Below, piece by piece: positions 17,786-27,001 of a DNA stretch of 64,000 nt. The notes beneath the pieces were generated by a model. The model saw only the letters and a list, made by a program, of their open reading frames with translations, did not search any database and had not been told where the DNA came from. Each line of letters begins with the position of its first letter. Position 1 is the stretch's first letter. The stretch comes from Brachybacterium huguangmaarense (GTDB taxonomy: Bacteria > Actinomycetota > Actinomycetes > Actinomycetales > Dermabacteraceae): the NCBI RefSeq assembly GCF_025725725.1, contig NZ_CP107020.1, positions 2,914,001 to 2,978,000 of the forward strand. Direction: 5' to 3'. The position numbers and the translations under genes are program-made.

Positions 17786-18754
17786 CTAGGCCTCCTCGAG
17801 CACGCGCGCGCCGGGCACGGAGCCCTCGGCGACGTGGCACTCCACGATCATGCCGGAGCCCATGAGCACATCGCGCAGCTCATGGGCGTGCGCGAGGTCC
17901 TCGACGAGGACCGCGACGGTGGGGCCGGAGCCGGAGACGATCGCTCCGCTCGCGCCCGAGGTCTCGGCGAGCGCGATCACCGGCTCGAGCCCGGCGTGCA
18001 GGGCGAAGGCCGCCGCCTGCAGGTCGTTGTGCAGGGTCTGCCCGAGCAGGGTGATGTCGCCGCTGCGCAGGGCCTGCAGCTGCACCGGGTCGGGCTCGGG
18101 CACCGTCGGGATCTCGCGGCCGTGCTCGAGCACGAGCTCGTCGAAGCGCCCGTAGACGGCGGGGGTCGAGAGGTGGCCGCCGGGCGCGGCGAGCACCCAG
18201 GTCCAGCTGCCGCTGATGAGCACGCTCGACAGGTCGCCGCCGTTGCCGCGGCCCAGCGCGGTGTGTCCGAGCACCGCGAAGGGAACGTCCGCGCCGAGCC
18301 GGCCGCCCAGGCGTCGCAGCTCGTCGGGGGCGATCGGGAGATCCCACAGCCGGCTGAGCGCGAGGAGGGTCGCGGCCGCGTCGGCGCTGCCTCCGCCCAT
18401 GCCGCCCGCGACGGGCACCTCCTTGTCGACGTGGATCGCGGCGCCGCGGTCCACCCCGTACGTCTCCTGGAGCAGGCGGGCCGCACGCAGCGCGAGGTTG
18501 GAGGCGTCGAGCGGCACCTCGCCCGTGACATGGCTCGTGAGGCTCAGGGACAGGTCGTCGGCCGGGGTCACCGTGACGGTCTCGTAGAGGCCGACGGCGT
18601 GGAAGACGGTGGCGAGCTGGTGGTAGCCACGGCCGTCGACGGCCCCCACGGCGAGCGACAGGTTGATCTTGCCGGGGGCGCGGACCACGACACGGGAGCG
18701 GGGGGCGGACCGCACGTCCTCGGCGGCGACGCCCAGGGGCTGCGCATCGGTCAT
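17786..18754 (-). CDS. ispE: 4-diphosphocytidyl-2-C-methyl-D-erythritol kinase
   Basis: ATP-dependent kinase of the MEP isoprenoid pathway. 322 residues. The GHMP-kinase hallmarks are APGKINLSLAVG near residue 26, VPVAGGMGGGSADAAATL as the ATP-binding loop near 105, and ASGAIVSGSGPTVAVLV near the C-terminus. The ATG at 18754 follows a GAGGTGG site and overlaps the ksgA stop by 4 nt. Order tatD-ksgA-ispE is conserved in actinobacteria. Confidence 0.96.
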   Translation of the reverse strand: MTDAQPLGVAAEDVRSAPRSRVVVRAPGKINLSLAVGAVDGRGYHQLATVFHAVGLYETVTVTPADDLSLSLTSHVTGEVPLDASNLALRAARLLQETYGVDRGAAIHVDKEVPVAGGMGGGSADAAATLLALSRLWDLPIAPDELRRLGGRLGADVPFAVLGHTALGRGNGGDLSSVLISGSWTWVLAAPGGHLSTPAVYGRFDELVLEHGREIPTVPEPDPVQLQALRSGDITLLGQTLHNDLQAAAFALHAGLEPVIALAETSGASGAIVSGSGPTVAVLVEDLAHAHELRDVLMGSGMIVECHVAEGSVPGARVLEEA

Positions 18755-19611
18755 CGGGCCACCTCCTCGCCGGCCCGCGCGATCGCGAGGAAGTCGGAGA
18801 CGCCGAGGGTCTCGCCGCGCCGGGTGGGGTCGATGCCCGCGGCCTCGAGGACCGCGACGGCGCGCCGGCCGTCGCCCGCCCAGGCGCCGAGGGCCGCGCG
18901 GAGCATCTTGCGGCGCTGGGCGAACGCGGCGTCGACGACGGCGAAGGTCGCGGCGCGCTCCGCCTCGGTGCCCAGAGGCTCCGCGCGGCGGCGCACCTCC
19001 ACGAGCGCGGAGTCGACGTTGGGCACGGGCCAGAACACCTGGCGCGAGATCGTGCCGGCCCGTTCGGCGGTGCCGTACCACGCGGTCTTCGCGCTCGGGG
19101 CGCCGTAGGTGCGGCTGCCCGGGCCGGCCACGAGGCGGTCCACGACCTCGGACTGGACCATGACGAACGCGCTCCGCAGCTCGTCGAAGCGGCCGAGCAG
19201 CGTCAGCAGGATCGGGGTCGCCACGTTGTAGGGCAGGTTCGCCACGAGCCGGGTGGGGGTGCGGCCGCCCGGCAGGGGCGGCAGGGCCGTCACGGCGAGC
19301 GCGTCGGCGTGCACGAGAGCGAGGCGCTCCTCGTCGACGCCGCGGGCGCGCACCGTGAGCGGGAGCAGCTCGGCCAGGGCGCGGTCGAGCTCGATCGCGG
19401 CCACGTCGGCCCCGGCCTCGAGCAGTCCGAGGGTCAGGGAGCCGAGGCCCGGACCGACCTCGAGCACGGCGTCGCCCGGGCCGATCCCGGCGCGCTCGAC
19501 AATCGCGCGCACGGTGTTGGGGTCCATGAGGAAGTTCTGGCCGCGCTGCTTGGAGGGGCGGATGCCGCCCGCCTCGGCGAGCTCGCGGATGTCGCGCGGG
19601 GTCAGGAGCAT
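18751..19611 (-). CDS. rsmA: 16S rRNA dimethyladenosine transferase
   Basis: Dimethylates two adjacent adenosines near the 3' end of 16S rRNA (KsgA). 286 residues from the ATG at 19611, preceded by GGGGGAGG. Visible motifs are KQRGQNFLMDPNTV at the N-terminus, motif I VLEVGPGLGSLTLGLLE, the catalytic VANLPYNVATPIL (NLPY), and FWPVPNVDSALVEV. It sits 35 nt after tatD and is coupled to ispE. Confidence 0.96.
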   Translation of the reverse strand: MLLTPRDIRELAEAGGIRPSKQRGQNFLMDPNTVRAIVERAGIGPGDAVLEVGPGLGSLTLGLLEAGADVAAIELDRALAELLPLTVRARGVDEERLALVHADALAVTALPPLPGGRTPTRLVANLPYNVATPILLTLLGRFDELRSAFVMVQSEVVDRLVAGPGSRTYGAPSAKTAWYGTAERAGTISRQVFWPVPNVDSALVEVRRRAEPLGTEAERAATFAVVDAAFAQRRKMLRAALGAWAGDGRRAVAVLEAAGIDPTRRGETLGVSDFLAIARAGEEVAR

Positions 19612-19646
19612 GCCTCCCCCGCTCCCCGCCCTGGGGCCCGGCGCGC

Positions 19647-20633
19647 TCACGCGGCGGGCCATCCGTAGACCTCGAGCGTGGTGGCGCGCACGGCCGCGCA
19701 CGCCTCCTCGAGCCCGGACGCGGTCGACTCGGCGATCTGCGCCATCGTGAGCGGGATCAGGTAGGAGGAGTTGGGGCGCCCGCGGTACGGGCTCGGGGTG
19801 AGGAAGGGGGCGTCGGTCTCGACCATCACGCGGCCTAGCCCGACCTCCCCCAGCGCGTCGCGCAGCCCCAGCGCGTTCTTGAACGTCACGGTGCCCGCGA
19901 AGGAGAGGTAGAAGCCGCGGTCGACGCAGGCGCGCGCGAACTCGGCGTCGCCGGAGAAGCAGTGGAACACGGTGCGCTCGGGGGCGCCGTCCGCGTCGAG
20001 CACCTCGAGCACCTCGCGGTGGGCGTCGCGGTCGTGGATCTGCAGGGGCAGCCCGAGCTCCTTGGCGAGCGCGATGTGCGCGCGGAACGACGAGACCTGC
20101 GCGGCGTGAGCGGCCTCGTCCCGGCGCGAGGTGCGGAAGACGTCCAGGCCGGTCTCGCCGACGACGACCATGCCCGGCCCACGCACGAGACGGTCGATCT
20201 CCGCGATGGCCTCGTCGAGCGGGATCAGGGGGCGGCCCTCGTGGTCGTGCCCGCGGGCGTGCAGCGCGGCCTCGTTGGGATGCACGGCGACGCCGCCGCG
20301 CAGACGGTCGTCGCGTGCCACGAGCTCGGCGGTCCAGAAGGCGGCCTCGCGATTCGAGCCGATCGTGATCATCGCGTCGATCCCGGCGGCCCGCGCCCGC
20401 TGCACATGGTCGTCGACGCTCAGCTCGACGTCGCCGTCGGCGAAGTCGAGATGGCAGTGGTTGTCGACGACGGGCAGCGGGAGCGCGTCGGGCACGGGGG
20501 GCCAGGAGCGGTCCCGCCGCGAGCCGGCGCGATCGACGTCGGCGCGGGCGTGCACGGGGCGGGAGGGGTCGGAGCTCGCCGGCGCATCCGGGGTCGCGGA
20601 CGACGGGTCGCGGGGGGTCTCGGCGCCAGGCAT
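19647..20633 (-). CDS. tatD: TatD-family metal-dependent deoxyribonuclease
   Basis: 328 residues. TIM-barrel metal ligands are visible in [53 protein letters not shown] and [11 protein letters not shown] polar, proline-rich N-terminal extension of about 60 residues precedes the domain, longer than usual. I chose the ATG at 20633 because TACGAT sits 6 nt upstream, so the transcript is probably leaderless; an ATG at 20672 is possible. First gene of the tatD-ksgA-ispE unit. Confidence 0.93.
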   Translation of the reverse strand: MPGAETPRDPSSATPDAPASSDPSRPVHARADVDRAGSRRDRSWPPVPDALPLPVVDNHCHLDFADGDVELSVDDHVQRARAAGIDAMITIGSNREAAFWTAELVARDDRLRGGVAVHPNEAALHARGHDHEGRPLIPLDEAIAEIDRLVRGPGMVVVGETGLDVFRTSRRDEAAHAAQVSSFRAHIALAKELGLPLQIHDRDAHREVLEVLDADGAPERTVFHCFSGDAEFARACVDRGFYLSFAGTVTFKNALGLRDALGEVGLGRVMVETDAPFLTPSPYRGRPNSSYLIPLTMAQIAESTASGLEEACAAVRATTLEVYGWPAA

Positions 20634-20639
20634 GGGACC

Positions 20640-20645
20640 ATCGTA
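20640..20645 (-). promoter_or_regulatory. -10 element of tatD, leaderless type
   Basis: Minus-strand TACGAT, 6 nt before the ATG at 20633. It would also lie inside the longer alternative frame, favouring the shorter start. Confidence 0.55.
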
Positions 20646-20881
20646 GGAGGCGCACGACGGTGCCCCGGACACCTTCCGCGGGTCGGGACCCCGCGGCGGT
20701 GGTGGAGGTCACCCCGCCTCGGCGGGGACGTCACGGGGCCCATATGGTTCAATGGTCACTCGTTGCGCGTCGTTCCGCGCGCTGTCGTGCGCCCTCGGGT
20801 GACCGGCGGCCGCCGTCGGATCGGGCGCCGCACCCCACGTTTTCGCCGTCCGTCCCGGACAGTCATCCAAGGAGCGTCCTC

Positions 20882-21052
20882 ATGGCAGTGCCCAAGTTCA
20901 AGATGTCCCGGGCCCGCACCCGCTCGCGTCGCGCCAACTGGAAGGCGTCGAACGCCGATCTCGTGCAGGTCACCGTCCGCGGTCGCACCGCCGCGGTGCC
21001 GCGCCGTCTCGCCAAGGCGTACCAGCGCGGTCTGCTGCAGATCGAGGACTGA
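20882..21052 (+). CDS. rpmF: 50S ribosomal protein L32, zinc-free form
   Basis: 56 residues opening [20 protein letters not shown], the L32 signature. The family's usual two CxxC zinc pairs are absent; the C-terminal half is [20 protein letters not shown] and ends LLQIED. The ATG follows AAGGAGCG. About 130 nt of untranslated leader lies upstream without an obvious zinc-regulator box. A strong hairpin follows. Confidence 0.93.
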   Translation: MAVPKFKMSRARTRSRRANWKASNADLVQVTVRGRTAAVPRRLAKAYQRGLLQIED

Positions 21053-21070
21053 CCTCCTCCCCCGCATCAC

Positions 21071-21102
21071 AGGAGCCCCCGGCCGATCGGTCGGGGGCTC
21101 CT
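21071..21102. terminator. bidirectional terminator between rpmF and rsmI
   Basis: 14-bp stem beginning AGGAGCCCCCGG with a GATC loop and one G-U pair, between convergent stops. Confidence 0.8.
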
Positions 21103-21137
21103 GCGCGTCTGCACGACCGGGCGCACGCCCGGCCGCC

Positions 21138-22007
21138 TCAGGCCCTCCCGGTCTCCTTCGCCTCGAGGGCCAGGCGGTACAGGTCCCGCGCGGTCACGCC
21201 CTCGCGCGCCGCGGCGACGGCCTTGGCGGCGTCCTTTATGCGCTCCCCCGCCGCCACGCGCGCGAGCACCTCGCCGACCACGTCCTCGGGTCGCGCGGTG
21301 ACCGTGCGCGATCCGCCGAGGACGAGCACGATCTCCCCGAGCACCTCGTGGGAGGCCGCCCACGCGGCGAGCTCGCCGAGCGGGCCCCGCAGGACCTCCT
21401 GGTGGGTCTTGGTGAGCTCGCGGGCCACGGCCGCGGGCCGGTCGGCGCCGAAGCCGTCGGCCATCGCGGCGAGCGTCGCCGCGGTGCGCCGGGGGGACTC
21501 GAAGAAGACGAGCGTGCGCTCCTCGTGGGCGAGGGCCGCGAAGAGCGCGGCGCGCCGCCCCTCGCCGCGCGGCGCGAACCCCTCGAAGGCGAAGCGGTCG
21601 GGCGGCAGTCCCGAGGCGGCGAGCGCCGTGAGCACGGCCGAGGGCCCGGGCACGACCGTCACGGGCAGGCCCGCGTCGATCGCGGCGCGCACCGCCCGGT
21701 AGCCGGGGTCGGAGACCACGGGCATGCCGGCGTCGGTCACGAGCACGACGGAGCGCCCCTCGCGCAGCGCGTCGAGCAGCCAGGTCGTGCGCTCGGCCTC
21801 GTTGTGCTCGTGGTAGGCGATCACCCGGCCGCCGATCGTGATCTCGAGGTCGTGGGCCAGGCGCGCGAGACGACGGGTGTCCTCCGCGGCGATCAGGTCC
21901 GCGCGCTCGAGCGCGCGGACGAGGCGCACCGAGGCGTCGAGCGGGTTGCCGATGGGGGTGGCCGCGAGGGTCAGCTCGCCCGGGCTCGGGAATGCGGGAT
22001 CACTCAC
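21138..22007 (-). CDS. rsmI: 16S rRNA (cytidine 2'-O) methyltransferase RsmI
   Basis: 289 residues of the tetrapyrrole-methylase fold. Opening LTLAATPIGNPLDASVRLVR, then IAAEDTRRLARLAHDL and VLVTDAGMPVVSDPGYR, GLPVTVVPGPSAVLTALAAS are family signatures. It modifies C1402 ribose in 16S rRNA. Start is a GTG with TACGAT 6 nt upstream and no ribosome site, hence leaderless. Divergent from the mannosyltransferase gene. Confidence 0.95.
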   Translation of the reverse strand: MSDPAFPSPGELTLAATPIGNPLDASVRLVRALERADLIAAEDTRRLARLAHDLEITIGGRVIAYHEHNEAERTTWLLDALREGRSVVLVTDAGMPVVSDPGYRAVRAAIDAGLPVTVVPGPSAVLTALAASGLPPDRFAFEGFAPRGEGRRAALFAALAHEERTLVFFESPRRTAATLAAMADGFGADRPAAVARELTKTHQEVLRGPLGELAAWAASHEVLGEIVLVLGGSRTVTARPEDVVGEVLARVAAGERIKDAAKAVAAAREGVTARDLYRLALEAKETGRA

Positions 22008-22013
22008 GAGGCC

Positions 22014-22059
22014 ATCGTAGGCGGGCCGCCCGGAGCGCCCCGAGGCGATGACCTAGCAT
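22014..22059. promoter_or_regulatory. divergent -10 elements of rsmI and the mannosyltransferase gene
   Basis: Minus-strand TACGAT (22019-22014) lies 6 nt before the rsmI GTG. Plus-strand TAGCAT (22054-22059) lies 7 nt before the GTG at 22067. Both genes lack ribosome sites, so both transcripts are probably leaderless. Confidence 0.55.
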
Positions 22060-22066
22060 GACGCGG

Positions 22067-23698
22067 GTGAGCACCCGGTCCGATCTCGTCGAGGGCGCCG
22101 ACGAGCGTCCCGCGCCGCCGGCCCCGGAGGTCGAGGACGCCGACGAGGCGACCCTGCTCGCGACCGCACGTCGCCGCCTGCGCATCGTGCCGCTGACCGA
22201 CCGGGTGAGCAGCTGGTGGTGGGCGCTCGCCGTCTTCGCGATCGCCCTCGTCCTGCGACTGTGGGGCCTCGGCTCGATCCGCACCCTGATCTTCGACGAG
22301 ACGTACTACGTCAAGGACGGGTACACGCTGTGGAAGAACGGCACCGAGATGGCGTGGCCGGACGACCCGAACCCCGCCTGGGAGGCCGGGCGGGTCGACA
22401 CCTATCTCCCGCAGGGCGAGTACGTCGTGCACCCGCCCGTGGGCAAGTGGGTGATCGGCGCCGGCGAGGCCCTGCTCGGCGCCGACAACCCGTGGGGCTG
22501 GCGCATCTCGGTGGCCCTGCTCGGCGCGCTGAGCGTGCTCCTGCTCGCGCGCATCGGCCGCCGCCTGTTCCGCTCCACGACCGTCGGCACGATCGCGGCC
22601 CTGCTGCTCGCGGTCGACGGCCTGCACCTCGTCATGTCCCGCACCGGGCTGCTCGACATGGTGCTCTCGTTCTTCGTGCTCGCGGCCTTCGGCTGCCTCC
22701 TGCTGGACCGGGACCGCTTCCGCGAGCGTCTCGCCGCCGTCTCCGCGCGTGCCGCCGCGACCGGCGAGGCGGTCTCCGTGCTCGGCATCCGCAGCGGACT
22801 GCGCCCCTGGCGGATCGGCGCCGGGGTGCTCCTGGGGCTCGCATGCGGCGTCAAGTGGTCGGGCATCTACGTGCTGGCCGTGTTCGGCGTCATGACCGTG
22901 CTGTGGGACTGGTGGGCGCGGCGGCGCGTCCGCGAGCGACGGTGGTTCGAGAACGGCCTGTTCCGTGACGCGATCCCCGCCTTCTTCGTCATGGTCGGCG
23001 GAGCGCTCGTCACCTACATCGCCTCGTGGTCGGGCTGGTTCGCCTCGTCGAAGGGCTACTTCCGCGACTGGGCGGAGGTCAACGGCCACGCGGGCGGCAA
23101 CCCGGTGCTCAACGCCCTGCGCTCGCTGTGGCACTACCACACCGAGGCCTACTCCTTCCACGTCGGGCTCGACACCCCCCACCCGTACCAGGCCAATCCG
23201 CTGGGCTGGCTCCTGCAGCTGCGGCCCACGAACTTCTACTACCGCGAGCTCGACTACGGCGAGTCGGGCTGCCAGGCCCTGCGGTGCGTCGCACAGGTCA
23301 ACTCGGTGGGCAACCCGCTCATCTGGTGGCTCGGCACCGCGGCCGTGCTCGTGTGCCTCGTGATGGGGCTGCTGTGGCGCGACGGCCGGGCGCTCGCCGC
23401 GCTCGCGGGCCTCGCCGCCGGCTACCTGCCGTGGCTCCTCTACATCCACCGCACGATCTTCACGTTCTACTCGGTGGTCTACGAGCCGTTCCTGGTGCTG
23501 TGCCTCGCGTACGTGTTCGGCCTGCTGCTCGGCCCGCGCGAGGCCGAGCGGGACCGCCGTCTGGCGGGCGGCCTGTTCGTCGCCTCCCTGCTCGTGCTGA
23601 TCGTCATGGTCAGCGCGTTCTTCTGGCCCATCTGGACCGGGCAGGTCATCCCCCAGTCGCAGTGGCACTGGCGGATGTGGCTGCCCAGCTGGCCCTGA
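22067..23698 (+). CDS. pmt: dolichyl-phosphate-mannose-protein mannosyltransferase (PMT)
   Basis: 543 residues, polytopic. Transfers mannose from a polyprenyl phosphate to secreted proteins. The catalytic DE pair is in IRTLIFDETYYVKDGY; further PMT features are EYVVHPPVGKWVIGAGE, GWRISVALLGALSVLLLARI, and MSRTGLLDMVLSFFVL. About ten membrane helices are visible, with soluble loops rich in tyrosine and tryptophan. I chose GTG 22067 because TAGCAT lies 7 nt upstream; an ATG at 22058 would add three residues. The rsmI-pmt divergent pair is conserved in actinobacteria. Confidence 0.94.
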   Translation: MSTRSDLVEGADERPAPPAPEVEDADEATLLATARRRLRIVPLTDRVSSWWWALAVFAIALVLRLWGLGSIRTLIFDETYYVKDGYTLWKNGTEMAWPDDPNPAWEAGRVDTYLPQGEYVVHPPVGKWVIGAGEALLGADNPWGWRISVALLGALSVLLLARIGRRLFRSTTVGTIAALLLAVDGLHLVMSRTGLLDMVLSFFVLAAFGCLLLDRDRFRERLAAVSARAAATGEAVSVLGIRSGLRPWRIGAGVLLGLACGVKWSGIYVLAVFGVMTVLWDWWARRRVRERRWFENGLFRDAIPAFFVMVGGALVTYIASWSGWFASSKGYFRDWAEVNGHAGGNPVLNALRSLWHYHTEAYSFHVGLDTPHPYQANPLGWLLQLRPTNFYYRELDYGESGCQALRCVAQVNSVGNPLIWWLGTAAVLVCLVMGLLWRDGRALAALAGLAAGYLPWLLYIHRTIFTFYSVVYEPFLVLCLAYVFGLLLGPREAERDRRLAGGLFVASLLVLIVMVSAFFWPIWTGQVIPQSQWHWRMWLPSWP

Positions 23699-23744
23699 TC
23701 GCACCGCCCGCGAGAAGGGGTGCTGACCTGGGCGCCCGCCACCG

Positions 23745-23750
23745 TACGAT
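23745..23750 (+). promoter_or_regulatory. -10 element of malQ, leaderless type
   Basis: TACGAT 7 nt before the ATG at 23758, with a -35-like CTGACC at 23723-23728 (16-nt spacer). Confidence 0.6.
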
Positions 23751-23757
23751 GGTCCGC

Positions 23758-25887
23758 ATGGCTCTGGACTCCTCCTCCCTGCGGGATCTCGCCCGCGAAC
23801 TCGGCGTCGGCACCGACTACTGGGGGTGGGACGGGATCCGGCGCGACGTCTCCGATGGGACCCTCGTGGCGGTGCTGCGGGCGCTCGGGCACGAGATCGG
23901 CGAGGACGCCGACCTCGAGCGGGTCCGCCGCGAGCGCGAGCGCTCCCGGTGGCTGCGCACCCTGCCGCCGGTCGTGGTCGTGCGCGAGGACGCCGAGGTC
24001 ACGGTCCCCGTCCAGGTCGAGGACGGGACCGCCGTGAGCGTCGAGGCGGTGCTCGAGGACGGCTCGCGGCGCCCGCTCGCCCAGACCGAGGACAACACGC
24101 CCCCCGTCGAGATCGACGGCCGCCGCCGTGGCCGCGCCCGCTTCGCCGTGCCCGCCGGGCTCCCGCTGGGCTGGCACCGCCTCGTGGCACGCACGACCCA
24201 GGGCGAGGAGGCGTGCGACCTCGTGGTCACGCCGCGTCGGGTGACGGTGCACGAGCAGCTCGGCGCCCGTCGCGCCCTGGGCGTCCAGGCGCAGCTCTAC
24301 TCGGTGCGCTCGGCGCGCTCGTGGGGCATCGGCGACCTCGGCGACGCCCGCGACCTCGCGGCGATTCTGGGTCATCGCCACGGCGCCGACTTCCTGCTCG
24401 TCAACCCGCTGCACGCCTCCGATCCGGCGCCCCCCGTCGAGCCGTCGCCCTACCTGCCGGTGACCCGCCGCTTCACGAGCGCCCTGTACGTGCGCGTCGA
24501 GGACATCCCCGAGTATCTCGACCTGCCCGCCGCGGCCCGCGAGCGCGTCGCGCGGGCCCGGGCCGAGGTCGCCCCGCTCAACGAGCGGGCCGACACGATC
24601 GAGCGCGATCGCATCCTCGCGTGCAAGAACCGAGCGCTCGCCGAGGTGTTCGCGGTGCCGCTCACGGCGGGCCGTCGGGCCCTGTTCGACGCGTACCGCG
24701 CGCGCGAGGGCCAGGGCCTCGAGGACTTCGCGCTGTGGTCGGCGATCCTCGAACGGCGCGCGACCTACACCGACGAGCAGCTCGCGGCGCTCTCCGACCC
24801 CCGCTCCCCCGCCGTCGCCGCGGCCCGTGAGGAGCTCGCCGACCGGGTCTCGTTCCACGCCTGGGTGCAGTGGCAGCTCGACCAGCAGATGGCGACCGCC
24901 CAGGCCGCCGCGACCGAGTCGGGCATGCGGATCGGCCTCATGCACGACCTCGCGGTGGGCGTCACCCAGCAGGGTGCCGACAAGTGGCGTCTCGGGGACA
25001 TCCTCGCCCAGGGCGTCGGCGTCGGCGCCCCCGCCGACCAGTACAACCAGCAGGGCCAGAACTGGGACCAGCCGCCGTGGCGGCCCGACCGGCTCGCCGA
25101 GGCCGGCTACCGGCCCTGGCGCGACATGCTGCGCTCGCTCATGCGCCATGCGGGCGCCCTGCGGATCGACCACGTGCTCGGGCTGTTCCGGCTGTGGTGG
25201 ATCCCCGAGGGCAACTCGGCGGCCGACGGCGCGTACGTCTTCTACGACCACGACGCGATGATCGGGATCCTCGCCCTCGAGGCGCAGCGCTCGGGCACCC
25301 TCGTGATCGGCGAGGACCTCGGCACCTTCGAGCCGTGGGTCCGCGACTACCTCTCCGATCGCGGGATCCTGGGCACCTCGATCCTGTGGTTCGAGTACGA
25401 CGCCGAGGGCGGCCCGCTCGATCCCGCGGCCTACCGGCGCCTGTGCCTGGCGAGCGTCAACACCCACGACCTGCCGCCGACGGCCGGCTACCTCGCGGGC
25501 GACCACGTGGCGCTGCGCCACGAGCTCGGCCTGCTCGAGCGTCCGCTCGAGCAGGAGCTCGCCGCGGACGAGGCCGCCCGGGAGCGGGTGCTCGACGTGC
25601 TGCGGGCCGAGGGGCTGCTCGCCCCCGGCGCCGGCGTCGAGGACACCGTGATCGCTCTGCACCGCCACCTCGCGCGCACCCCGTCGCTCCTGCTGGGCGT
25701 CTCGCTCGTGGACTGCGTGGGCGAGCGGCGCATCCAGAACCAGCCGGGGACCGACGAGGAGTACCCCAACTGGCGCATCCCGCTCGCCGACCCCGAGGGC
25801 CGGGCCGTGAGCGTCGACGACATCGCGACCGACGCCCGCACGGCGCGCCTGCTCAGCACCGTGCGCGAGAGCCTCGCCGAGGGCTGA
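23758..25887 (+). CDS. malQ: 4-alpha-glucanotransferase (amylomaltase)
   Basis: 709 residues, GH77. Disproportionates malto-oligosaccharides in the cytosol. The N-terminal extension (about 1-170) is the beta-sandwich of high-GC MalQ. The catalytic barrel starts LGVQAQLYSVRSARSWGIGD. The nucleophile aspartate is in GALRIDHVLGLFRLWWIPEG, the acid/base glutamate in TLVIGEDLGTFEPWV, and the third aspartate in NTHDLPPTAGYLAGDH. An ATG at 23749 would add three residues. It converges on luxS. Functionally it belongs with the GH13/ABC block at 28-40 kb. Confidence 0.95.
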   Translation: MALDSSSLRDLARELGVGTDYWGWDGIRRDVSDGTLVAVLRALGHEIGEDADLERVRRERERSRWLRTLPPVVVVREDAEVTVPVQVEDGTAVSVEAVLEDGSRRPLAQTEDNTPPVEIDGRRRGRARFAVPAGLPLGWHRLVARTTQGEEACDLVVTPRRVTVHEQLGARRALGVQAQLYSVRSARSWGIGDLGDARDLAAILGHRHGADFLLVNPLHASDPAPPVEPSPYLPVTRRFTSALYVRVEDIPEYLDLPAAARERVARARAEVAPLNERADTIERDRILACKNRALAEVFAVPLTAGRRALFDAYRAREGQGLEDFALWSAILERRATYTDEQLAALSDPRSPAVAAAREELADRVSFHAWVQWQLDQQMATAQAAATESGMRIGLMHDLAVGVTQQGADKWRLGDILAQGVGVGAPADQYNQQGQNWDQPPWRPDRLAEAGYRPWRDMLRSLMRHAGALRIDHVLGLFRLWWIPEGNSAADGAYVFYDHDAMIGILALEAQRSGTLVIGEDLGTFEPWVRDYLSDRGILGTSILWFEYDAEGGPLDPAAYRRLCLASVNTHDLPPTAGYLAGDHVALRHELGLLERPLEQELAADEAARERVLDVLRAEGLLAPGAGVEDTVIALHRHLARTPSLLLGVSLVDCVGERRIQNQPGTDEEYPNWRIPLADPEGRAVSVDDIATDARTARLLSTVRESLAEG

Positions 25888-25900
25888 GGCCGCGCACGCG

Positions 25901-25930
25901 CGAGGCGTGAGCGGCGAGGCTCACGCCTCG
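25901..25930. terminator. terminator shared by malQ and luxS
   Basis: 12-bp arms CGAGGCGTGAGC and GCTCACGCCTCG with a 6-nt loop. The right arm contains the luxS stop codon. Confidence 0.7.
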
Positions 25931-26385
25931 ACGCGCAGCCAGGTGAGGCGCTCGTCGAGCATCGCGCGGGCGGCCGCCTGCGCGCCCTGGAGGTCGTGGT
26001 GGGCTCCCCAGCCGCACTGGACCTCGTTGGCCGCGGGGACCTCGGTCGCGTCGAGCACGTCCTGGAGGGTGGACTCGAGCACCGGGTCGAGCTCGTCGGG
26101 CGTGTGGTCGCCCGAGAGCAGCACGTAGAAGCCCGTGCGGCAGCCCATCGGGGAGACGTCGATGACGGCGTCGGTGTGGTCGCGCATCTTCTCGGCCATC
26201 AGGTGCTCGAGGGAGTGCACGGTCTCGGACTCCAGGTGGGCCGCGTTGGGCTGGGTGAAGCGCACGTCGAACTTGGTCAGGACGTCGCCCGCGGGCAGCA
26301 CCTTGCGGTCGGCGATCCGGATGTACGGCGCGCTCACGGTGCGGTGATCGAGGTTGAAGCTCTCGACGTTCATCTTCTCGGCCAT
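25921..26385 (-). CDS. luxS: S-ribosylhomocysteine lyase
   Basis: 154 residues. Splits S-ribosylhomocysteine into homocysteine and the AI-2 precursor DPD in the activated methyl cycle. The iron/zinc ligands are His57 and His61 (HSLEH) and Cys124 (VQCGWG); catalytic Glu60 and Cys82 (PMGCRTGFY) are present, so the enzyme should be active. A GAAGGAGG site precedes the ATG. No pfs gene is nearby. Confidence 0.97.
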   Translation of the reverse strand: MAEKMNVESFNLDHRTVSAPYIRIADRKVLPAGDVLTKFDVRFTQPNAAHLESETVHSLEHLMAEKMRDHTDAVIDVSPMGCRTGFYVLLSGDHTPDELDPVLESTLQDVLDATEVPAANEVQCGWGAHHDLQGAQAAARAMLDERLTWLRVEA

Positions 26386-26410
26386 GGCACGTCCTCCTTC
26401 GAAGGTCTGG

Positions 26411-26968
26411 TCAGCGGGACGAGCGTATCGTCCTTCCGCGCACGACCCCCACGAACTCCTGGCGCAGCTCGTCGTCGAGGGCGCGGGGCCAGGCGAGGCC
26501 GATGCGCGTCGCCTCGCCGTCCGAGTGCGGACGGTGGACGACGTCCTTGCGATGGTGCAGGCGCGCGAGCGACAGCGGCATGCGCGCGTACCCGAGGCCG
26601 GTCGCGACCTGGGCCACCCGCTCGGCCGCGTCGTCGGCGTGCCGGGGCGCGACCTCCGCCTCGTCGGCCAGGTCGTCGTCGCCGATCTCCTCGAGCAGGC
26701 TCAGCAGGTTCTCGTCGCCGATCACGATCGCGGGCCGCTCCTCCCACAGCGGGACCAGGTGCAGGAGCTCGGCGTGGCCGGGTCCTGCGAGCGGGAGCCG
26801 CACGAAGCACATGTCGATCTCGCCCGTCGCGAGCGCCTCCTCCTGCCGCGACAGCGGGACGGGGACGACCTCGAGCGCCGCGGGACGCGGGCCGGTGCGC
26901 CAGCGTCGGACGAAGCGATCGGGCTCGACGCCGGGGATGAAGCCGACGCGCAGGGATGACGCGCTCAT
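26411..26968 (-). CDS. LysR-type effector-binding domain without DNA-binding domain
   Basis: 185 residues matching only the periplasmic-binding-like half of LysR regulators: LRVGFIPGVEPDRFVRRW, ALEVVPVPLSRQEEALATGE, IDMCFVRLPL, and VATGLGYARMPLSLARL. No helix-turn-helix precedes it, and the leaderless ATG at 26968 shows this is the true start. Stand-alone forms are known in actinobacteria; the role (ligand scavenger or modulator) is unknown. It lies 25 nt upstream of luxS on the same strand, so luxS may be read from its transcript. Confidence 0.8.
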   Translation of the reverse strand: MSASSLRVGFIPGVEPDRFVRRWRTGPRPAALEVVPVPLSRQEEALATGEIDMCFVRLPLAGPGHAELLHLVPLWEERPAIVIGDENLLSLLEEIGDDDLADEAEVAPRHADDAAERVAQVATGLGYARMPLSLARLHHRKDVVHRPHSDGEATRIGLAWPRALDDELRQEFVGVVRGRTIRSSR

Positions 26969-26974
26969 GGGGCC

Positions 26975-26980
26975 AGCCTA
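26975..26980 (-). promoter_or_regulatory. -10 element, leaderless type
   Basis: Minus-strand TAGGCT, 6 nt before the ATG at 26968. Confidence 0.5.
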
Positions 26981-27001
26981 CGGGCCGCCCCGACCGCGCG
27001 G

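Noticed and set aside
20711-20726. CCCCGCC-TC-GGCGGGG hairpin as an rpmF leader element
   Set aside because: Seven base pairs with a 2-nt loop are not convincing, and there is no match to a known L32 leader.
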